From: Hanleya hanleyi
Lineage: Eukaryota; Mollusca; Polyplacophora; Lepidopleurida; Hanleyidae
Assembly: GCA_036873755.1 (NCBI GenBank)
Contig: JAVTVY010018668.1
Span: 1 to 64,000 of the forward strand
Reading direction: 5' to 3'
DNA: 64,000 nucleotides
The translations under genes were made by a program, and so were the position numbers. How positions within the stretch are numbered: position 1 is the first letter of the stretch; each line of letters starts with the position of its first letter. Below the pieces are notes generated by a model. That model was not told the DNA's origin and made no database searches. It saw only the letters and a list, made by a program, of their open reading frames with translations. Of the stretch, positions 33,259 to 44,224 are shown piece by piece.

Positions 33259-34098
33259 TGTTGTCGGTCCACATGCAGGACCACAAAATTGATGCCGAAA
33301 TGTTTAAAGTTGAACGGGTTCTCCGGGTAGGCTCCGCTGAAACTGGTATTCTCCAGACAGTCAAGGATCAATCGTTTCGGGAGTTCCCAAAAGAACAAGT
33401 TTTCTTTGTTGGTGTTCATATTGCCGACAGGCACAGACAGCACTTTAGTTTGCACACGTCGGATAGTGTACTTGGCTGTTTTTTTCTCCAAGACTTTGAG
33501 GTGTCCCAATTGGACGGCTGGATTCGGTTTCACTTTTCGGACATACAGGACTGCGTCTTGGATGATGATCTTATAGTCAGCTACATGCCCCTCTAGTCTG
33601 TGACCATCAAGGCCAATGTCGGGGCGTCCGTATCAGTCGGATTTTGATGGAGATCTTGTTCAAGAGGTACCGGTGTTGCATGAGGCAGTCTGTGTGCAGT
33701 CGACCGATGAGATCGACCGAGTTGCCGTTCGCGGTAAAACCCTTCCGGTTGTTCCGTTGTTCTCCGTGTCGTTCTCCGTGCCCATGTGCTCGGGTGTGTT
33801 CCGGTAGAATAAAGGGGCTGTCAACTAAGAAACATAGAGTGCAGCCAGAGATCCCTCGGGCCCACCGTTGCACGGTCGATGACTCTAGAGCCATCCCCAT
33901 TGACGATCTTGGCTTTCACATACAAGTACGTATGGGCTAAATCCACATAGGCTGTATGGGCCCTGTTTCATTCATGCTGGAGAGTCGGAGAAGCTCCACC
34001 CATAATCCTTGTTCGGCACGGGTTTCTTTGGGCGGGACAGTCCACAAATAAAATTCACTGTTGGTGGAGGGGCAGAACTCTGCTCGGATTAAGGACAT
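33259..34098 (-). pseudogene. Major capsid protein of Polinton B, N-terminal and middle part
   Basis: The probable start (34098) reads MSLIRAEFCPSTNSEFYL. In successive frames come YVKAKIVNGDGS (about 33925), GFTANGNSVDLIGRLHTDCL and YLLNKISIKIRLIR (33750-33620), then PAVQLGHLKVLEKKTAKY, NKENLFFWELPKRLI and PENPFNFKHFGINFV (33533-33270). These blocks are strongly conserved in the Polinton double-jelly-roll capsid. Frame changes occur near 33930 and 33550. The coding sequence ends abruptly at VDRQ against the 3.61-kb insertion and resumes at 29648. Confidence 0.82.
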
Positions 34099-34184
34099 GT
34101 TTACGCAAAGATATCCCGGGTATTCGATGTGCGTCCTCGATGGGTCGGTCGTCGACTGGTGCGCAGTCTCGGTGGTGCAGGTCT

Positions 34185-34451
34185 TTAATTCCCTACGGTT
34201 CGTTGCGCTTTGGCGACCAAGATACCTCCTGCTTCTTTGGCTCGGCGTTTCAATGCTTCTCAGACAGGGACACCGCTGAACGCATCTCCCAGGGATTGCA
34301 CCGCACTTCAGATCGCTTGTTTTCCGACCGCTTTTACCCCACGCGTCACCAAGGGCAGGAACGTTTTGACCATGCTCCCGAGTACGTTCCCCAGCCCATG
34401 ACCTCGTTGGATGCGTGTACCACCTCCGGCCTGTTGGGTATAATCGTCCAT
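34185..34451 (-). pseudogene. Small basic protein of Polinton B
   Basis: An ATG at 34451 opens MDDYTQQAGGGTRIQRGHGL, followed by LGSMVKTFLPLVTRGVKAVG. Two in-frame TGA codons interrupt the rest, which ends LKRRAKEAGGILVAKAQR before a TAA. The Gly-rich start, hydrophobic/amphipathic middle and basic tail resemble small virion-associated proteins encoded just before the capsid gene in Polintons, perhaps membrane-active or DNA-binding. The role is inference; the position is conserved in Polinton A. Confidence 0.55.
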
Positions 34452-34486
34452 ATAGCTGTGTGAATCGTACTCGCAAGATACCTTCA

Positions 34487-35252
34487 TTATACAAAGCTGG
34501 GAGACCGTGCTTGTCGAAAATGAAGTGTGACCACCACTTTCCCAATTTCGAATGCCAGAGATTGTCCGGTGTCATCCCTTATATCGAGGGTGATGGTACT
34601 GATGTCAGTCTGTCGCACCAATAGATAGAGGACGTGGTTAAAGCCTTGAGTGACCTGATCTCCGTAGTCCCCTTACACTGTGCAGACGCGGACCAGGGGC
34701 GCATCGATATTGCCAACAATGTGATCATCCACCACATCCGAATAGACTAGTCCACACAAGCCAGGCTTATGATCCAGCATAGTCTTCCCCTGGAGCCGAC
34801 TGGACCCGACATAGTTATCCGTCTCCAGTCCACACAGCTCCTTCGACATCTTGCTGAAACGTACGGTCACATTGGTCTGGAGCATGATCAGGAACTTTTG
34901 GATCCACTCGTGGTACTCCATTTGGATCATGTTTCGCAAACGGGAAGATATTGATTCCTCGAGGGCTCGAGCTCTTGATGGGGTTACGCAACGCCTGGAT
35001 GAATATTTTGGGTGTATGGTACTGGCCTTCGGGAAGATTGAAGTTATAGGTGTTGCCTTCGTACACGACTTCATACCACACCGTATCATGTTGCATGTTG
35101 TACCACGTATACAGGTACTGGATATCCACTAGGCCACACTCCCAACGTCCGGGGAGATGTAAGGAATGTGGCAGCTGTGTGACATAATGGGCTAAGCTGT
35201 TGTTGGGAAACACTGCAGCCGAGCTATTACTGGGTAGTGTGAGGTAAAACAT
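34487..35252 (-). pseudogene. Penton-like minor capsid protein of Polinton B
   Basis: Starts at ATG 35252 with MFYLTLPSNSSAAVFPNN, continues LPGRWECGLVDIQYLYTWYN and VVYEGNTYNFNLPEGQYHTP. A frame change near 34980-34920 leads to PGLCGLVYSDVVDDHIVGN and DAPLVRVCTV (34673). Another leads to the DIRDDTG and GKVVVTLHF blocks, with a stop at 34487. Total is about 255 codons. It lies directly upstream of the small basic and capsid genes. A penton-like or other minor capsid role is assumed from family position. Confidence 0.62.
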
Positions 35253-35299
35253 GACGCCTGAGCTTTCCTGCTGCCGCTATTGCTTTTAATGGTGTTTCC

Positions 35300-36106
35300 A
35301 GGCTTTGGGAGCTTGTTACCTGTGTCGTGACCGTCGCGGTGACCTGCTACGTGTCATGGCTCTGGAGAGGTTGGGTGTTTTGACTCGGGGTTTTGTTTTA
35401 AAGGTTTCCGCAAGGAGCGTATCCGTTGTGGTGATTTGGGTGGTGATTCAGGTTCCAACTCAGCTTCTCAGGTCCGTGGAGTCTGTCGTTGTGACTTGCG
35501 GGCAGCGTATACCGGAGATTGCTGTTCTATGTTACGCTGCATCCTGGTCCAACGCTGGGGGTTCGCCACCAATTCCTATGATACATGCATGTCTTTCAAA
35601 CCTTGGGCAAATATCTCCCATCCTTGAGGATCCGTGTGTGACCTGCGTTGACGCAACAAGTCATTCCCTAAATCCGTCATGTGGGTACCGGGGATCACCT
35701 GGTTCTGTACCAGTACCTCGCCATTATCATTTCAGGTCATGTTCATATTGTCTTTTACCCGCTGTAATACCAGGCCAGCTTGTTTCTTGAACGACGCGGG
35801 TACACTCTGTAAGACTTCGACCCACTGGGAGGCTGTGGGTGTTACACCTGGTAATGGCGACTGTGGGACAAGTGGTGTTGGCGGAACGCGTTGTGCTGGT
35901 TGTGCGACTGACGTTGGGCTTGGTTCAGGGGCCTTGTATTGCTCCATGAACCTGGTGTATCGTTGAAGCGTCTGATTGTACTGTCGCTTAACCCCGGTCG
36001 TTGTAGAATCTGTTGCAGCTCGTGATCCAGTGTGTTGATCGTATTCACCGTAGGTGAGATCGGACACGGCGATTGGAGGCTTTTGAGCAAGAAGAGGGCC
36101 TAACAC
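35300..36106 (-). pseudogene. Pro-rich/linker protein of Polinton B
   Basis: From about 36106: MLGPLLAQKPPIAVSDLTYG, then QYNQTLQRYTRFMEQYK, a Pro-rich stretch (PTPLVPQSPLPGVTP), and VPASFKKQAGLVLQRVKDNM. After a TGA at 35732 the frame goes on with VIPGTHMTDLGNDLLRQR, GWEIFAQGLKDMHVS and a second stop. The VIPGTHM block is shared with Polinton A at 4392-4457. The function is unknown; the location between ATPase and penton-like genes suggests a virion or packaging role. Confidence 0.5.
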
Positions 36107-36499
36107 AGGAGCAGCAACAGGGCTAAGATCGCATCGAGAAAGCCGCCTTTCTGTAAAATCTTTTTCTTCTGAGCTTACGGGACTCGCTTCTGGATCAGGG
36201 TTCGGAGACCTGTATTATGCTTAGCCAACTTGGTCTTCTGAGCCGGTGTCAGTGGCACGTTCCCTTATAAGACGTCATACCCGATTTCACACAGACAGCT
36301 TACCAAGACAGGGTCTGTCCCGCGTAGAATAGTCCGAACCAACTCGGTTGCGGCGGTCTTCAATACACGTCGTACTCGAGCGGACATCATGTACAACTAA
36401 GGGTGGAACCCGCAACCATGCCTTTTTTTATCATTTGCGGTCTACTTCCTGAATATTCTATCAATTCAGAGACACTGTGGGTGAGTTTACATTATTTTT

Positions 36500-37123
36500 A
36501 CATGTACACGTGGTGGGTACCCCCAGAAAAAATACCGGTCCGTAGTCGAAGGTGGTCGGGAGTGGCTTGCTTCAGGTCGAAGATCATATACACGTGTTGA
36601 GGGCTTGTCGCATCTTCAAAGCCCTTCAACGTAAACCGGGTGCGTCCGGGGTACATCTGCTTTAACACCACCAGGTAGTGGGCATTTAAATTGATGCTTC
36701 GATGCTCTTTGTTTTTGCTGAACAGATTCTGCACAATGTAAATGATGCTGAGTCGCCGACGATGACTGCCTTTGGTAAAGAGCTAGGTGATCCGAGCATC
36801 CGTCTCCGCCATGAGATCATCCATTACAACACATATAAGGGAAGTGGGAAGAGTTGCCGAAATACTGATGGAGCCACATGACTTCCATGACCGCCAAAGT
36901 ATCCGGTACCAAATCATTCAATTTGGGTAGGCCTTCCGCGAACGTGAATTTGGGTATTTCTGCATACGCCACTTGCCATTCTTCGTAGCACCAGACGACC
37001 CGGGCAATGGGTGGGGTAATCATGCTGTCGGTGTGTTGATCGAGTTTCTGGGCGAGGCGCGTCTTGCCTGAGGCCATCACGCAATGAGGCAGGTGAAGGG
37101 GTGTTGCCACCAGGGGTCCATGG
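36500..37123 (-). pseudogene. DNA-packaging ATPase (FtsK/HerA-type) of Polinton B
   Basis: The start reads MDPWWQHPFTCLIA near 37120. A frame change leads to a degenerate Walker A (ASGKTRL) and PIARVVWCYEEWQVAYAEI. A second frame holds Walker B as ICVVMDDLMAE near 36830, followed by a TAG stop before LFTKGSHRRRLS. The C-terminal part reads QNLFSKNKEHRSINLNAHY, VYMIFDLKQATPDHLRLRT. This is the A32/FtsK-type ATPase of Polintons, which would translocate genome DNA into capsids. About 208 codons; one stop and at least two frameshifts. Confidence 0.78.
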
Positions 37124-37129
37124 TTTGAA

Positions 37130-37525
37130 GTGTATCCGCTGACGTGGTAACCGCTCTTGTATAACTGGTACGAGTTAACCGGGGTCGTCGGTACATCAGT
37201 GTTGGTTGCCGTTGTCGGTATGTTACGGTGTTCACTGTGGGTGATGAAATTCGTTGGGTTTTCAGACGTAGTGGGCTCTGCAATATCTGGTGTGGTGTTC
37301 GATCTTGACCTGGATTGTATACTCGGTGTAGTGGCGTTGTTGGTGGTGATGACTGGGCTTGTTTCCATCACGGGTTTGATGGGTGGTAACGTCGAGGGGG
37401 TCTGTACTCACGGCTGGTAGTTGTGTCTTTGGTGGAATGAGAAGAGCGCTGAGGTACAACACGTCGTAAAACACACCACAATATAAAATGCCCAGCATGG
37501 TTAGCAATGCCACCACAAAGTCCAC
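37130..37525 (-). pseudogene. Membrane protein with Ser/Thr/Pro-rich domain, Polinton B
   Basis: An ATG at 37525 opens MDFVVALLTMLGILYCGVFY, a single hydrophobic segment near the N-terminus. After KTQLPAV the reading shifts frame into a Thr/Ser/Pro-rich tail with METSPVITTNNATTPSIQS and TTSENPTNFITHSE. A membrane anchor followed by a low-complexity stalk fits a small surface or envelope-type protein. I recognise no family. It overlaps the start of the ATPase region. Confidence 0.4.
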
Positions 37526-37744
37526 TTGTGCTTTGCGCGTTTTTAGATACGCTGTGTTCAGCGGCAGCTGCTGTTTGTATATAGCACCGTGTTCATGGTC
37601 CAGCGTAGAATGAATGCTATCGGCTGTGGTTCGTGGTTTTATAGCGGTTCATTTGGTTGTCGGTGACCCAGGAATTGAGGACCAGCCTTGACATTTCATG
37701 AGATGTACCGCCTCACCTAGGCGTCGCTCGGTTTTCAGGATGCG

Positions 37745-38590
37745 TTTCCCCTTGAAGGTCCTGCAGTTCATATACTCGCGGTTGTCGGGGTATGTCGGCG
37801 TTTAATCACGAGGTGCACATCGCTCCAGTTGGGGAGGTAACTCTTCTCGAGCTTGCCCTTGAATTTACTGATCCGTACAGGGTCCCCAATCTTGAACACC
37901 TCCTTCGATCGTGGTTGGGGTTGCATGGGATACATGACACGCCGAACTTGGGCTTCGTTGCGTTTGGTAACGGTGATGGGTGCTCTCTGAATACTCCGGT
38001 GATAGGCTCGATTTTAACTCTCCACCAGCTGGGGGAGAACATCGATGTACCTCTTTGTATTCTTATAGGTGAAATATTTATACATGCCGGCTTTGAACGT
38101 TCCATTGAATCTTTCCACAACGGAAGCCCTCGTCTCGTTGTACGTGTGAAAGAAGAACACCGTCTGGGCTTTCAGGAACTGTTGGTATGGTCTGTTGTCT
38201 TCGTCGGTTTGCAAATACAACGGCTTGCGACCCGTCTTGAAGATGCCTTAGAACGCAGCTACGAGAATTTCCCAGATTTTCGTTTGGATAGGTACCACGA
38301 TGCACGTAAGATATACCGATTCCCATCGTTGTGTTTGGCAAAGGCACTCATGTCGACCAAATCAGCATGTCATTGAGCATCTATACCACCAACGATGACC
38401 CGGTTCCGTGGAAAATGGCGGCGGGCAGATCGATGTAAGGTATAGGTGTCTTGTTTTTTAGCCAATCTTGGACTTGAGCTCGTTGTATCCCCTGAGATTT
38501 AGCAGCTCGATGGAGGGCGGATAATGCACTATAGGGTGTCGAACTGTCGGGACTGTAATACGTGTCCAGCACCTTCTCCCAGCTCTTCAT
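37745..38590 (-). pseudogene. Polinton B integrase (retroviral-type)
   Basis: N-terminal part: WEKVLDTYYSPDSSTPYSAL and AAKSQGIQRAQVQDWLKNKT (38590 leftwards). Next comes GGIDAQ, a TGA stop near 38370, then HADLVDMSAFAKHNDGNRYI. After a damaged stretch: LQTDEDNRPYQQFLKAQTVF and TRASVVERFNGTFKAGMYKY, with the catalytic Asp and Glu. YIDVLPQLVES follows. The C-terminus, in a third frame, has ITVTKRNEAQV and FKIGDPVRISKFKGKLEKSY, a chromo/SH3-like tail. It is inactive through a stop and frameshifts. The gene is the same family as 3843-4395. Confidence 0.82.
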
Positions 38591-38715
38591 GGTGACAAAT
38601 GATGCAGGACCCCGACCCTTTCATTGATTTATATCGGGTATATATTTGGCCGGGGCCGAGTTTCTTTCTGATTTTTTTCCTTGGCTTCTGCCAGCACATC
38701 CTCCATGGAAAATGG

Positions 38716-39102
38716 TCAGTCCAACTCGCCTGATGACCGTTCTTCCTCTGTAAGCACCTGATCCACATCCGCCACGGCATCTTCCAACGCGGTCCATAGA
38801 ACAGGGTGGAAGACAAAATGCACTGTACCTCCATCTAGCCGAGCCGATTGAGCAAAGAAGGGGTCGCGTCGGACGTACACATCGTGACACAAGTGGATGA
38901 GGTCGCCGTCCAGTTCACCAGACAACACCCGTTTGAATTTGGTCCAGCCCTCCTGGGACAGAAGAATGTGAGCCGGGCGCGGTTGAGTAGGGTTCCCATC
39001 ACAGATGTCTCCCTCCTCCATGATATCGACCGTATGCGCATAGACGTACAGGAAGGCCTCGGTGGTCAAGCTGAGAAACGCCCGTATCATATGCTCCGTC
39101 AT
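38716..39102 (-). CDS. Small unknown Polinton gene, copy 2 (intact frame)
   Basis: A 128-codon ATG frame: MTEHMIRAFLSLTTEAFLYV, AHTVDIMEEGDI, EGWTKFKRVLSGELDGDLIH and VFHPVLWTALEDAVADVDQV, ending in an acidic TEEERSS tail. It is one of the few undamaged frames in Polinton B. Copies occur at 40150-40320 (same element) and 3262-3490 (Polinton A), always near the integrase end. No membrane segment, signal or metal-binding motif is seen. I cannot assign a function. Confidence 0.6.
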   Translation of the reverse strand: MTEHMIRAFLSLTTEAFLYVYAHTVDIMEEGDICDGNPTQPRPAHILLSQEGWTKFKRVLSGELDGDLIHLCHDVYVRRDPFFAQSARLDGGTVHFVFHPVLWTALEDAVADVDQVLTEEERSSGELD

Positions 39103-39112
39103 GGTCCGTTAG

Positions 39113-39624
39113 TGCGTGAATGGCACACGATGTGACTCTCCCTCGTATTTATAGGGCGGAAAAGTCCATGACATGAGATCAAAGAGTCGGTTGGTCGATC
39201 ATTTTGGTCATGTAAAACGTAACATTCGTCGTCATCTCCACCTGCTATTTGGTGTTGGGCGAGTGCCGTGTCCAGGGACGCACGATCCGTAATGGTTAAG
39301 GTCTGATCGTACAGGAGGGTATTGCTACTGGAGTAAAAGTACCGGAGCTGGTCCGTCTCCTTATGCCGTAATAAATAGCCATGACTTGGTTCTCAAAATG
39401 GTGTAGGCGTAGTGAGGTAGGCGGGTATTGTACAGGTCCAATATAGGGCGATGTCGGTGAAAACAGTGCCGGATGGTAGGCCAATGGCGTTGGTACATCG
39501 CACTCACAGCCACCAGTATCGATAACACCTCCGTGGGCGGTTCGTCGTGATCTGTGGTAAAGTTGCCCTCCTCACTGGGGACTGGATTCCTGGCAAGCGG
39601 TGAGCGAGACCTTTCACGTCGCAT
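39113..39624 (-). pseudogene. Unknown Polinton B gene between the two paralogues
   Basis: The first frame (39624-39361) gives LSILVAVSAMYQRHWPTIRH and PILDLYNTRLPHYAYTIL. A neighbouring frame without ATG continues DQLRYFYSSSNTLLYDQTL, ITDRASLDTALAQHQIAGGD and ECYVLHDQNDRP. The two could be one gene split by a frameshift near 39365. No family is recognised. Confidence 0.4.
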
Positions 39625-39772
39625 GGTTAAAGATAAGTGAGTACAGTCCTAAACAGTCGGCTCTGTGTATTAGTCTTCATTATGGCGCATCATGGGATAG
39701 CAACCTGAAACGTACATCCCATATTACCCATGGATATCAGGCACCGGGGTCGAAGTTCCTTTCTGGATGTTT

Positions 39773-40330
39773 TCATTTGGGTTCTGACGCCGTGCCGGTC
39801 TCCGTTGTATGGGTGCGATTGTCACTGGGTTGACTGAGCATATCCGGGTAATCTATGGCGACGTCGTCCTTCGACGGTGGAATACGGGTGTTAAGTTTAT
39901 CCAGGGCATTTTTGTAGGTCACGGAGGTGAGAACTGGATAGTCCCTCTTGTCTTCCTCCTTGACGCGGTTGATAATTTCCTCATTGGACTCGGCCCACTG
40001 GACGGCTGGTGTAAACAGCTGGTCCACAATAGGCACCACTTTCTCAAAGGCCGTTCACAGATCACGGTCTGAAGTGAAGCTTCGCGTGGGGTCCTGGTAA
40101 CGCCCCAGGCGTGCAAAGCATGACCCACGGTGTACGTAGAAGACATTCTCCACGTGGATGAGGTCACCATTGGGTTCACCGCTCAACACCCGTTTAAATT
40201 TGGTCCAATCGTCAAGGTGTAGTGTAACCGTTTTTGATGTGGACTCAAGAGTCCGACCAGCAAATTATCCCGGCCTTCCACGATGGTGACGTTATCCTCA
40301 TAGACGTGTAACCCCACCTAGGGAGGGCTC
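39773..40330 (-). pseudogene. Small unknown Polinton gene, copy 3
   Basis: Minus-strand frames from about 40330: VGLHVYEDNVTIVEGRDN, then DDWTKFKRVLSGEPNGDLIH, VFYVHRGSCFA, then after a stop VVPIVDQLFTPAVQWAESNE and NALDKLNTRIPPSKDDVAID. WTKFKRVLSGE and GDLIH are identical to copy 2, and GLHVYEDNVTI resembles GLYVYDDQVTI of Polinton A. One gene has thus been duplicated within this element and then damaged by a frameshift and a stop. It lies just inside the right terminal inverted repeat. Confidence 0.55.
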
Positions 40331-40460
40331 GTAGGACTGGCAACGTGGTCGACGAATGACGCGTGATGAATGACCCACACCGTCACTGACCGCCGTATTT
40401 AAAGTGCATTGGTTCGTTCGGTTGCGCATGACCAGTCCTATTTATTCAACACACACTACC

Positions 40461-40556
40461 CTAGGGAAGCCTGGGTCCAGGCGACTAATTTGGTGCAATT
40501 CGTTTTTCTCTAGGCCCTCTGGTCTTCGGTATAGGACATATGGAGAAAAGGAGGGT
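40461..40556 (-). repeat. Polinton B right terminal inverted repeat
   Basis: Mirror of 27923-28016: CTAGGGAAGCCTGG, TGCAATTC, CTAGGCCCTCTGG and TCGGTATAGGACA in order. The A-to-G and indel differences between the two TIRs show the element is old. Confidence 0.85.
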
Positions 40557-40916
40557 TCCCCACTTGCCATTTATGCTGGACATATGGCTGGCGATATTGT
40601 CGGCTGTCATGCTTTATGACATGCATTTCGGGAGATTAACATTGGAGTAAATAAAGGACATGTACAGACGTATTCAGGGGCAGATAACTCTTGTTGCGTT
40701 TTCCGGGACATGTCAATTAACATTGAAGTAACTGAAGAACATATCCAGGGGAGATAACTCTTGCTGGGCCTAAACACCAGGTTCCGAAAGTGTACCTTGA
40801 CGCCTCTTGACACCTTGAAGGCATTAAACGTCGCATTGACCTTGGAAATTTTGGTTCCGATCTCGTGACCCCTGCGTTACCTAGAAGCTAAAGCCTGGAC
40901 CATTGACCTCTATTAC

Positions 40917-41030
40917 CCTGCGGACATTCTCGAACATTTCCGGAGATGATCGGACATTGCCGAAGATTCCCGGACATTATCGCTGATTCCCGGACATACC
41001 CGAAGATTTCCGGACATTCCCGAAGATTCA
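40917..41030. repeat. Short tandem repeat of CGGACATT-CCGAAGATT type
   Basis: About five imperfect units of roughly 20-30 bases, each with a CGGACATT word followed by a variable CGAAGATTC or CGCTGATTC. Confidence 0.75.
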
Positions 41031-42857
41031 GTCGAAGCGACCACCCCGTATTTGAAGTCGCGTTTTTTCTGTCCGCAGAGGCTTCTTTCCGGAACCAGAA
41101 GTGACTGCATCACCGCCGGACATGACCGCATCACTGCGGAGGAATACATCCCCAGGGATCACTAATGATTGACCTCTGTGACATCACAAATACGCAATTT
41201 TTTTATGTCAATACACCGGAATATGCTCTTTCTATAGTGCTTGGCAAAGTGTGTAACTGATAATATAGTTCAGGCTGATCTGCTGGTTACACAAAGCCTC
41301 GACATTCATGGTTATTTATATTGAAGCAATGCATATTCAATCAGCCAGCCAAATACAAACTGTGTATAGGACTGAGCCTAATAGTGTCATCATCCCTTGA
41401 CGGCGGAACAGGGGGGCGGGGGAGCCATGGCCCCCAAATATTTTCAACCAAAAAAATAAATAAATAAATAAATAAAAACGACAAAAAAAGACAAAAAGAG
41501 GCAGAAACAGATAAAAAAAAAAAACCGATAGAGTATAGCGAAAAACCAATATCTGTATTGAATGCAGATTTTTTACTTTCTAATAAGCATGAGGGGCATC
41601 CTTGCTCATTCCATCTTGCCTATTAAGTCATGGTTCGTCTATCAAATCCGAGCCATGACGGATAGCTTGTACACCACAACGAATATCAGCGCCACTTCAA
41701 TCGGAAATATTCGGGAGCTTATGTCGAACATGCCCATATTTGAACGAATTAAGCACCAGGCAATGTATCCATCTGGTTGCTTTGAAGTCGGATGTTAAAA
41801 GGCTATCCGAGAATTTTTTCAATGTTTCCGCTCGGACTTCCAAAGAGTTTGTCCTTCAGCTTCTTCTCTACATAAACTAGGCCCTCATCTAATTATACCG
41901 AGATCCCAAAACGCCGTCCGTTCATTGGTTGATATTTTCCAATAATAACTGTACAGCCCTAATCTGCCTACAGGGCCTGGTACGGAGATAGGAGTATACA
42001 GAACTGCATTAAGGAGGATGGCTCATTCACACTCATAAGTTGACCTGTGTTCGGCTCCCCAACAAGTAGAAAACATCTGTGCTGGTGACATGATCAAAGC
42101 TTAATGAACCTTTCGTTTGAAATCATATATATTAATATTTAAATTATTTCTACTTTCGAACATCCTCACTTTCTTGACGGGGAATATTAAAAAAAAATGT
42201 TGTGAGAAACAAGAACACAGGCAAAACAAATAGAGTTACACATGCGACGATTTCTTGTTTTATTACTCAGAAATACGCTAGAACGCGTCTCCGGTCATCT
42301 AAGATCCCTGGAGCTTCCCGGGCCTGGGCGGCCCCTGGACCCTTACCTATTTGTGATGTGATAGTGGCCCCGCCAATCACAGTTGCTTCCGCCGTGCCCG
42401 TGAATAGTGTAGGCCTCTACATGTTTACATATGTATTTTATTAAATTGTGTTGCAACATTTATTTCAATATTGGTATTGATTTGATATTGGAGCAGCTGG
42501 TTAAATGTCACAGACGAAGCTGTTTTATATAGTTAATGTGATTTGCCCTCGATGATCGGTAGGCCTACCGTGAATAAACTGCTAAACGTATATTTGACGT
42601 GAGTGTTCCGGGTACTCTAGCTATTCAGATATACTGGTGTGGAGGCTTATAGCGTCAGGTGGCTAAAAGTGCGGAGCGATATCCGATACTTGACCGGACT
42701 GTTCGGTCTTCATCCGGCGGAGAACAGACTGGAAAAATCTGATAAATTACAGGCTTTTCATACCGCTTGTGAAACATTATGGAGATAATTTAAAAGTTAC
42801 TTCAAGCGTGATATATGACAAATATCACAGAGCAATTGTGGTTTGTTATACGTGTTG

Positions 42858-42922
42858 CAAAAAAATAAAATAAAAATAAAAATAAATAAAAAATAATAAT
42901 AAAAAAAATAAAAATAAAAATG
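42858..42922. repeat. A-rich (AAAAT)n simple repeat
   Basis: Runs of AAAAT/AAATA, interrupted by a few extra As. A similar (AAAT)n run lies at 41450-41476. Confidence 0.9.
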
Positions 42923-44224
42923 AAAACGTTATGCAGAATTACCTACTGAATTTTGACGAGCTCAAGAGTAGACGACTAAGTAAATCGGACAGACATTAGT
43001 ATTCAACACTCTGCTTGAGAAGTAGCCCCACCCCATTGTGAGAGCTTCCATCATTGTACACCGGCATATGGGATGCTCTAACGCAGCCTTTACATCCAGT
43101 TTTCTTCCTCTAACCTAAAATAAAACTCTTTGTATGTAGTCTATGCCGCATGCGAGCTTTTCCATCTTATGGCCCGCCGTCAATATGAAGTATTTAGCGG
43201 TCTGACGCCTTTACAGAAGTCCACGTGGCTGACCGCACTACGGTGTGATCAATAATAATCACTCTGTAGGCTTATTCCTTACCGCTTACGAACGAAACAT
43301 CTGTTGATATCGGAAAAATGACGATTATTAACACGGCTGTTCAAATAACAGCAAACTTCCCGTGACCAAGTGTTATACATTGCGACATATACTACAAAAT
43401 TAATTGACAGACGAGCATATGTCAGTGTACGCCGCTCATAGCACAAAACGTAAGTACCGTTGCTTTTATATACGGTTTAGGTTATTAGGTAACAAAATGT
43501 GCGATTGTTTAAATTACCGGTATATATTTTACAGCATCATCCGTGGTCAAGGTTCGTCTGACAAAGCCGAGCCATGACAGATATTTCATCATTCTAGTCG
43601 AAGACTACCGTAGCCGTTGGACTAGGGCTTCCGAAGAGTATTCGTGGCCTCATGTAGCTTCCCCTGTATATCCAAATGGGGAGTTAACCAGTCTATCCGA
43701 ACTGACGATATCTGAAAGAATTAAGCGCCAAGCAATGTGTCGTTTGTTTTGTCTACTTCGAAAATCAGATGTTCATATCCATGAATGTTTTGACTTAATC
43801 CTCTCGAATTTCAAGAGACAATTTTTTTTGTCCTTCGGCGTTTATCTTCGCATTTACTTTCGTCGGAGCATCAGGGCTCGCCGCAGCTACGCGGAACCTC
43901 GTCGGACCGCCCGAGCCTGATGCGTTGTTCGTTGATTGTCTGTTACAACTTCGTCACAGACCAACCACCTCACTGGGTTATGAAGTGAGGCTGTGAAACG
44001 GAGCATGTGCTGTGGGGAGGTTGATCACAGAGGTCAAGCTATGACGGAAGTCACTCGGCTGTCATGCGCTGCTCGAACAACAGACCGTTGAAATCGTAGT
44101 CTCGCGGAGTTAACTAAATAATATAGCCCTCACGAGTATGACATCTTAGCTTGCTAAGGGCATTTCACGTTCCACTCAACACTACCCTTAGCTCAATGGC
44201 TTCGTTCTCCGTGTATTTCGCCCA

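Larger units (their letters stand above)
27923..40556 (-). mobile_element. Polinton/Maverick B with TIRs, polymerase not found
   Basis: Imperfect terminal inverted repeats of about 95 bases bound the element. Within them, minus-strand genes follow in Polinton fashion: unknown family (two copies), integrase, membrane protein, ATPase, Pro-rich protein, penton-like, small basic, major capsid, protease. Without the 3.61-kb insertion at 29.649-33.258 kb it is about 9.0 kb, shorter than complete Polintons of about 15-20 kb. No family-B DNA polymerase motif was noticed; the 28.0-28.86 kb stretch, where a gene could fit, has no recognised frame. Frameshifts and stops affect almost every gene, so the copy is inactive. 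Confidence 0.85.
40600..44224. other. Gene-poor repeat region
   Basis: No gene recognised. Two CAGGGG(A/C)GATAACTCTTG segments repeat about 80 bases apart (40674-40760). Imperfect duplicates relate 41625-41830 to 43550-43790 (both contain GGTTCGTCT, GAGCCATGAC and GAATTAAGC). The segment 42675-42770 resembles the inverse of 45770-45855 (CTTCATCCGGCGGAGA, CTGATAAATTACAGG), which is dispersed repeat DNA. Confidence 0.5.

Noticed and set aside
43543..43920. 125-codon frame
   Set aside because: The related sequence at 41.6-41.8 kb does not keep the frame, so this is duplicated non-coding DNA.
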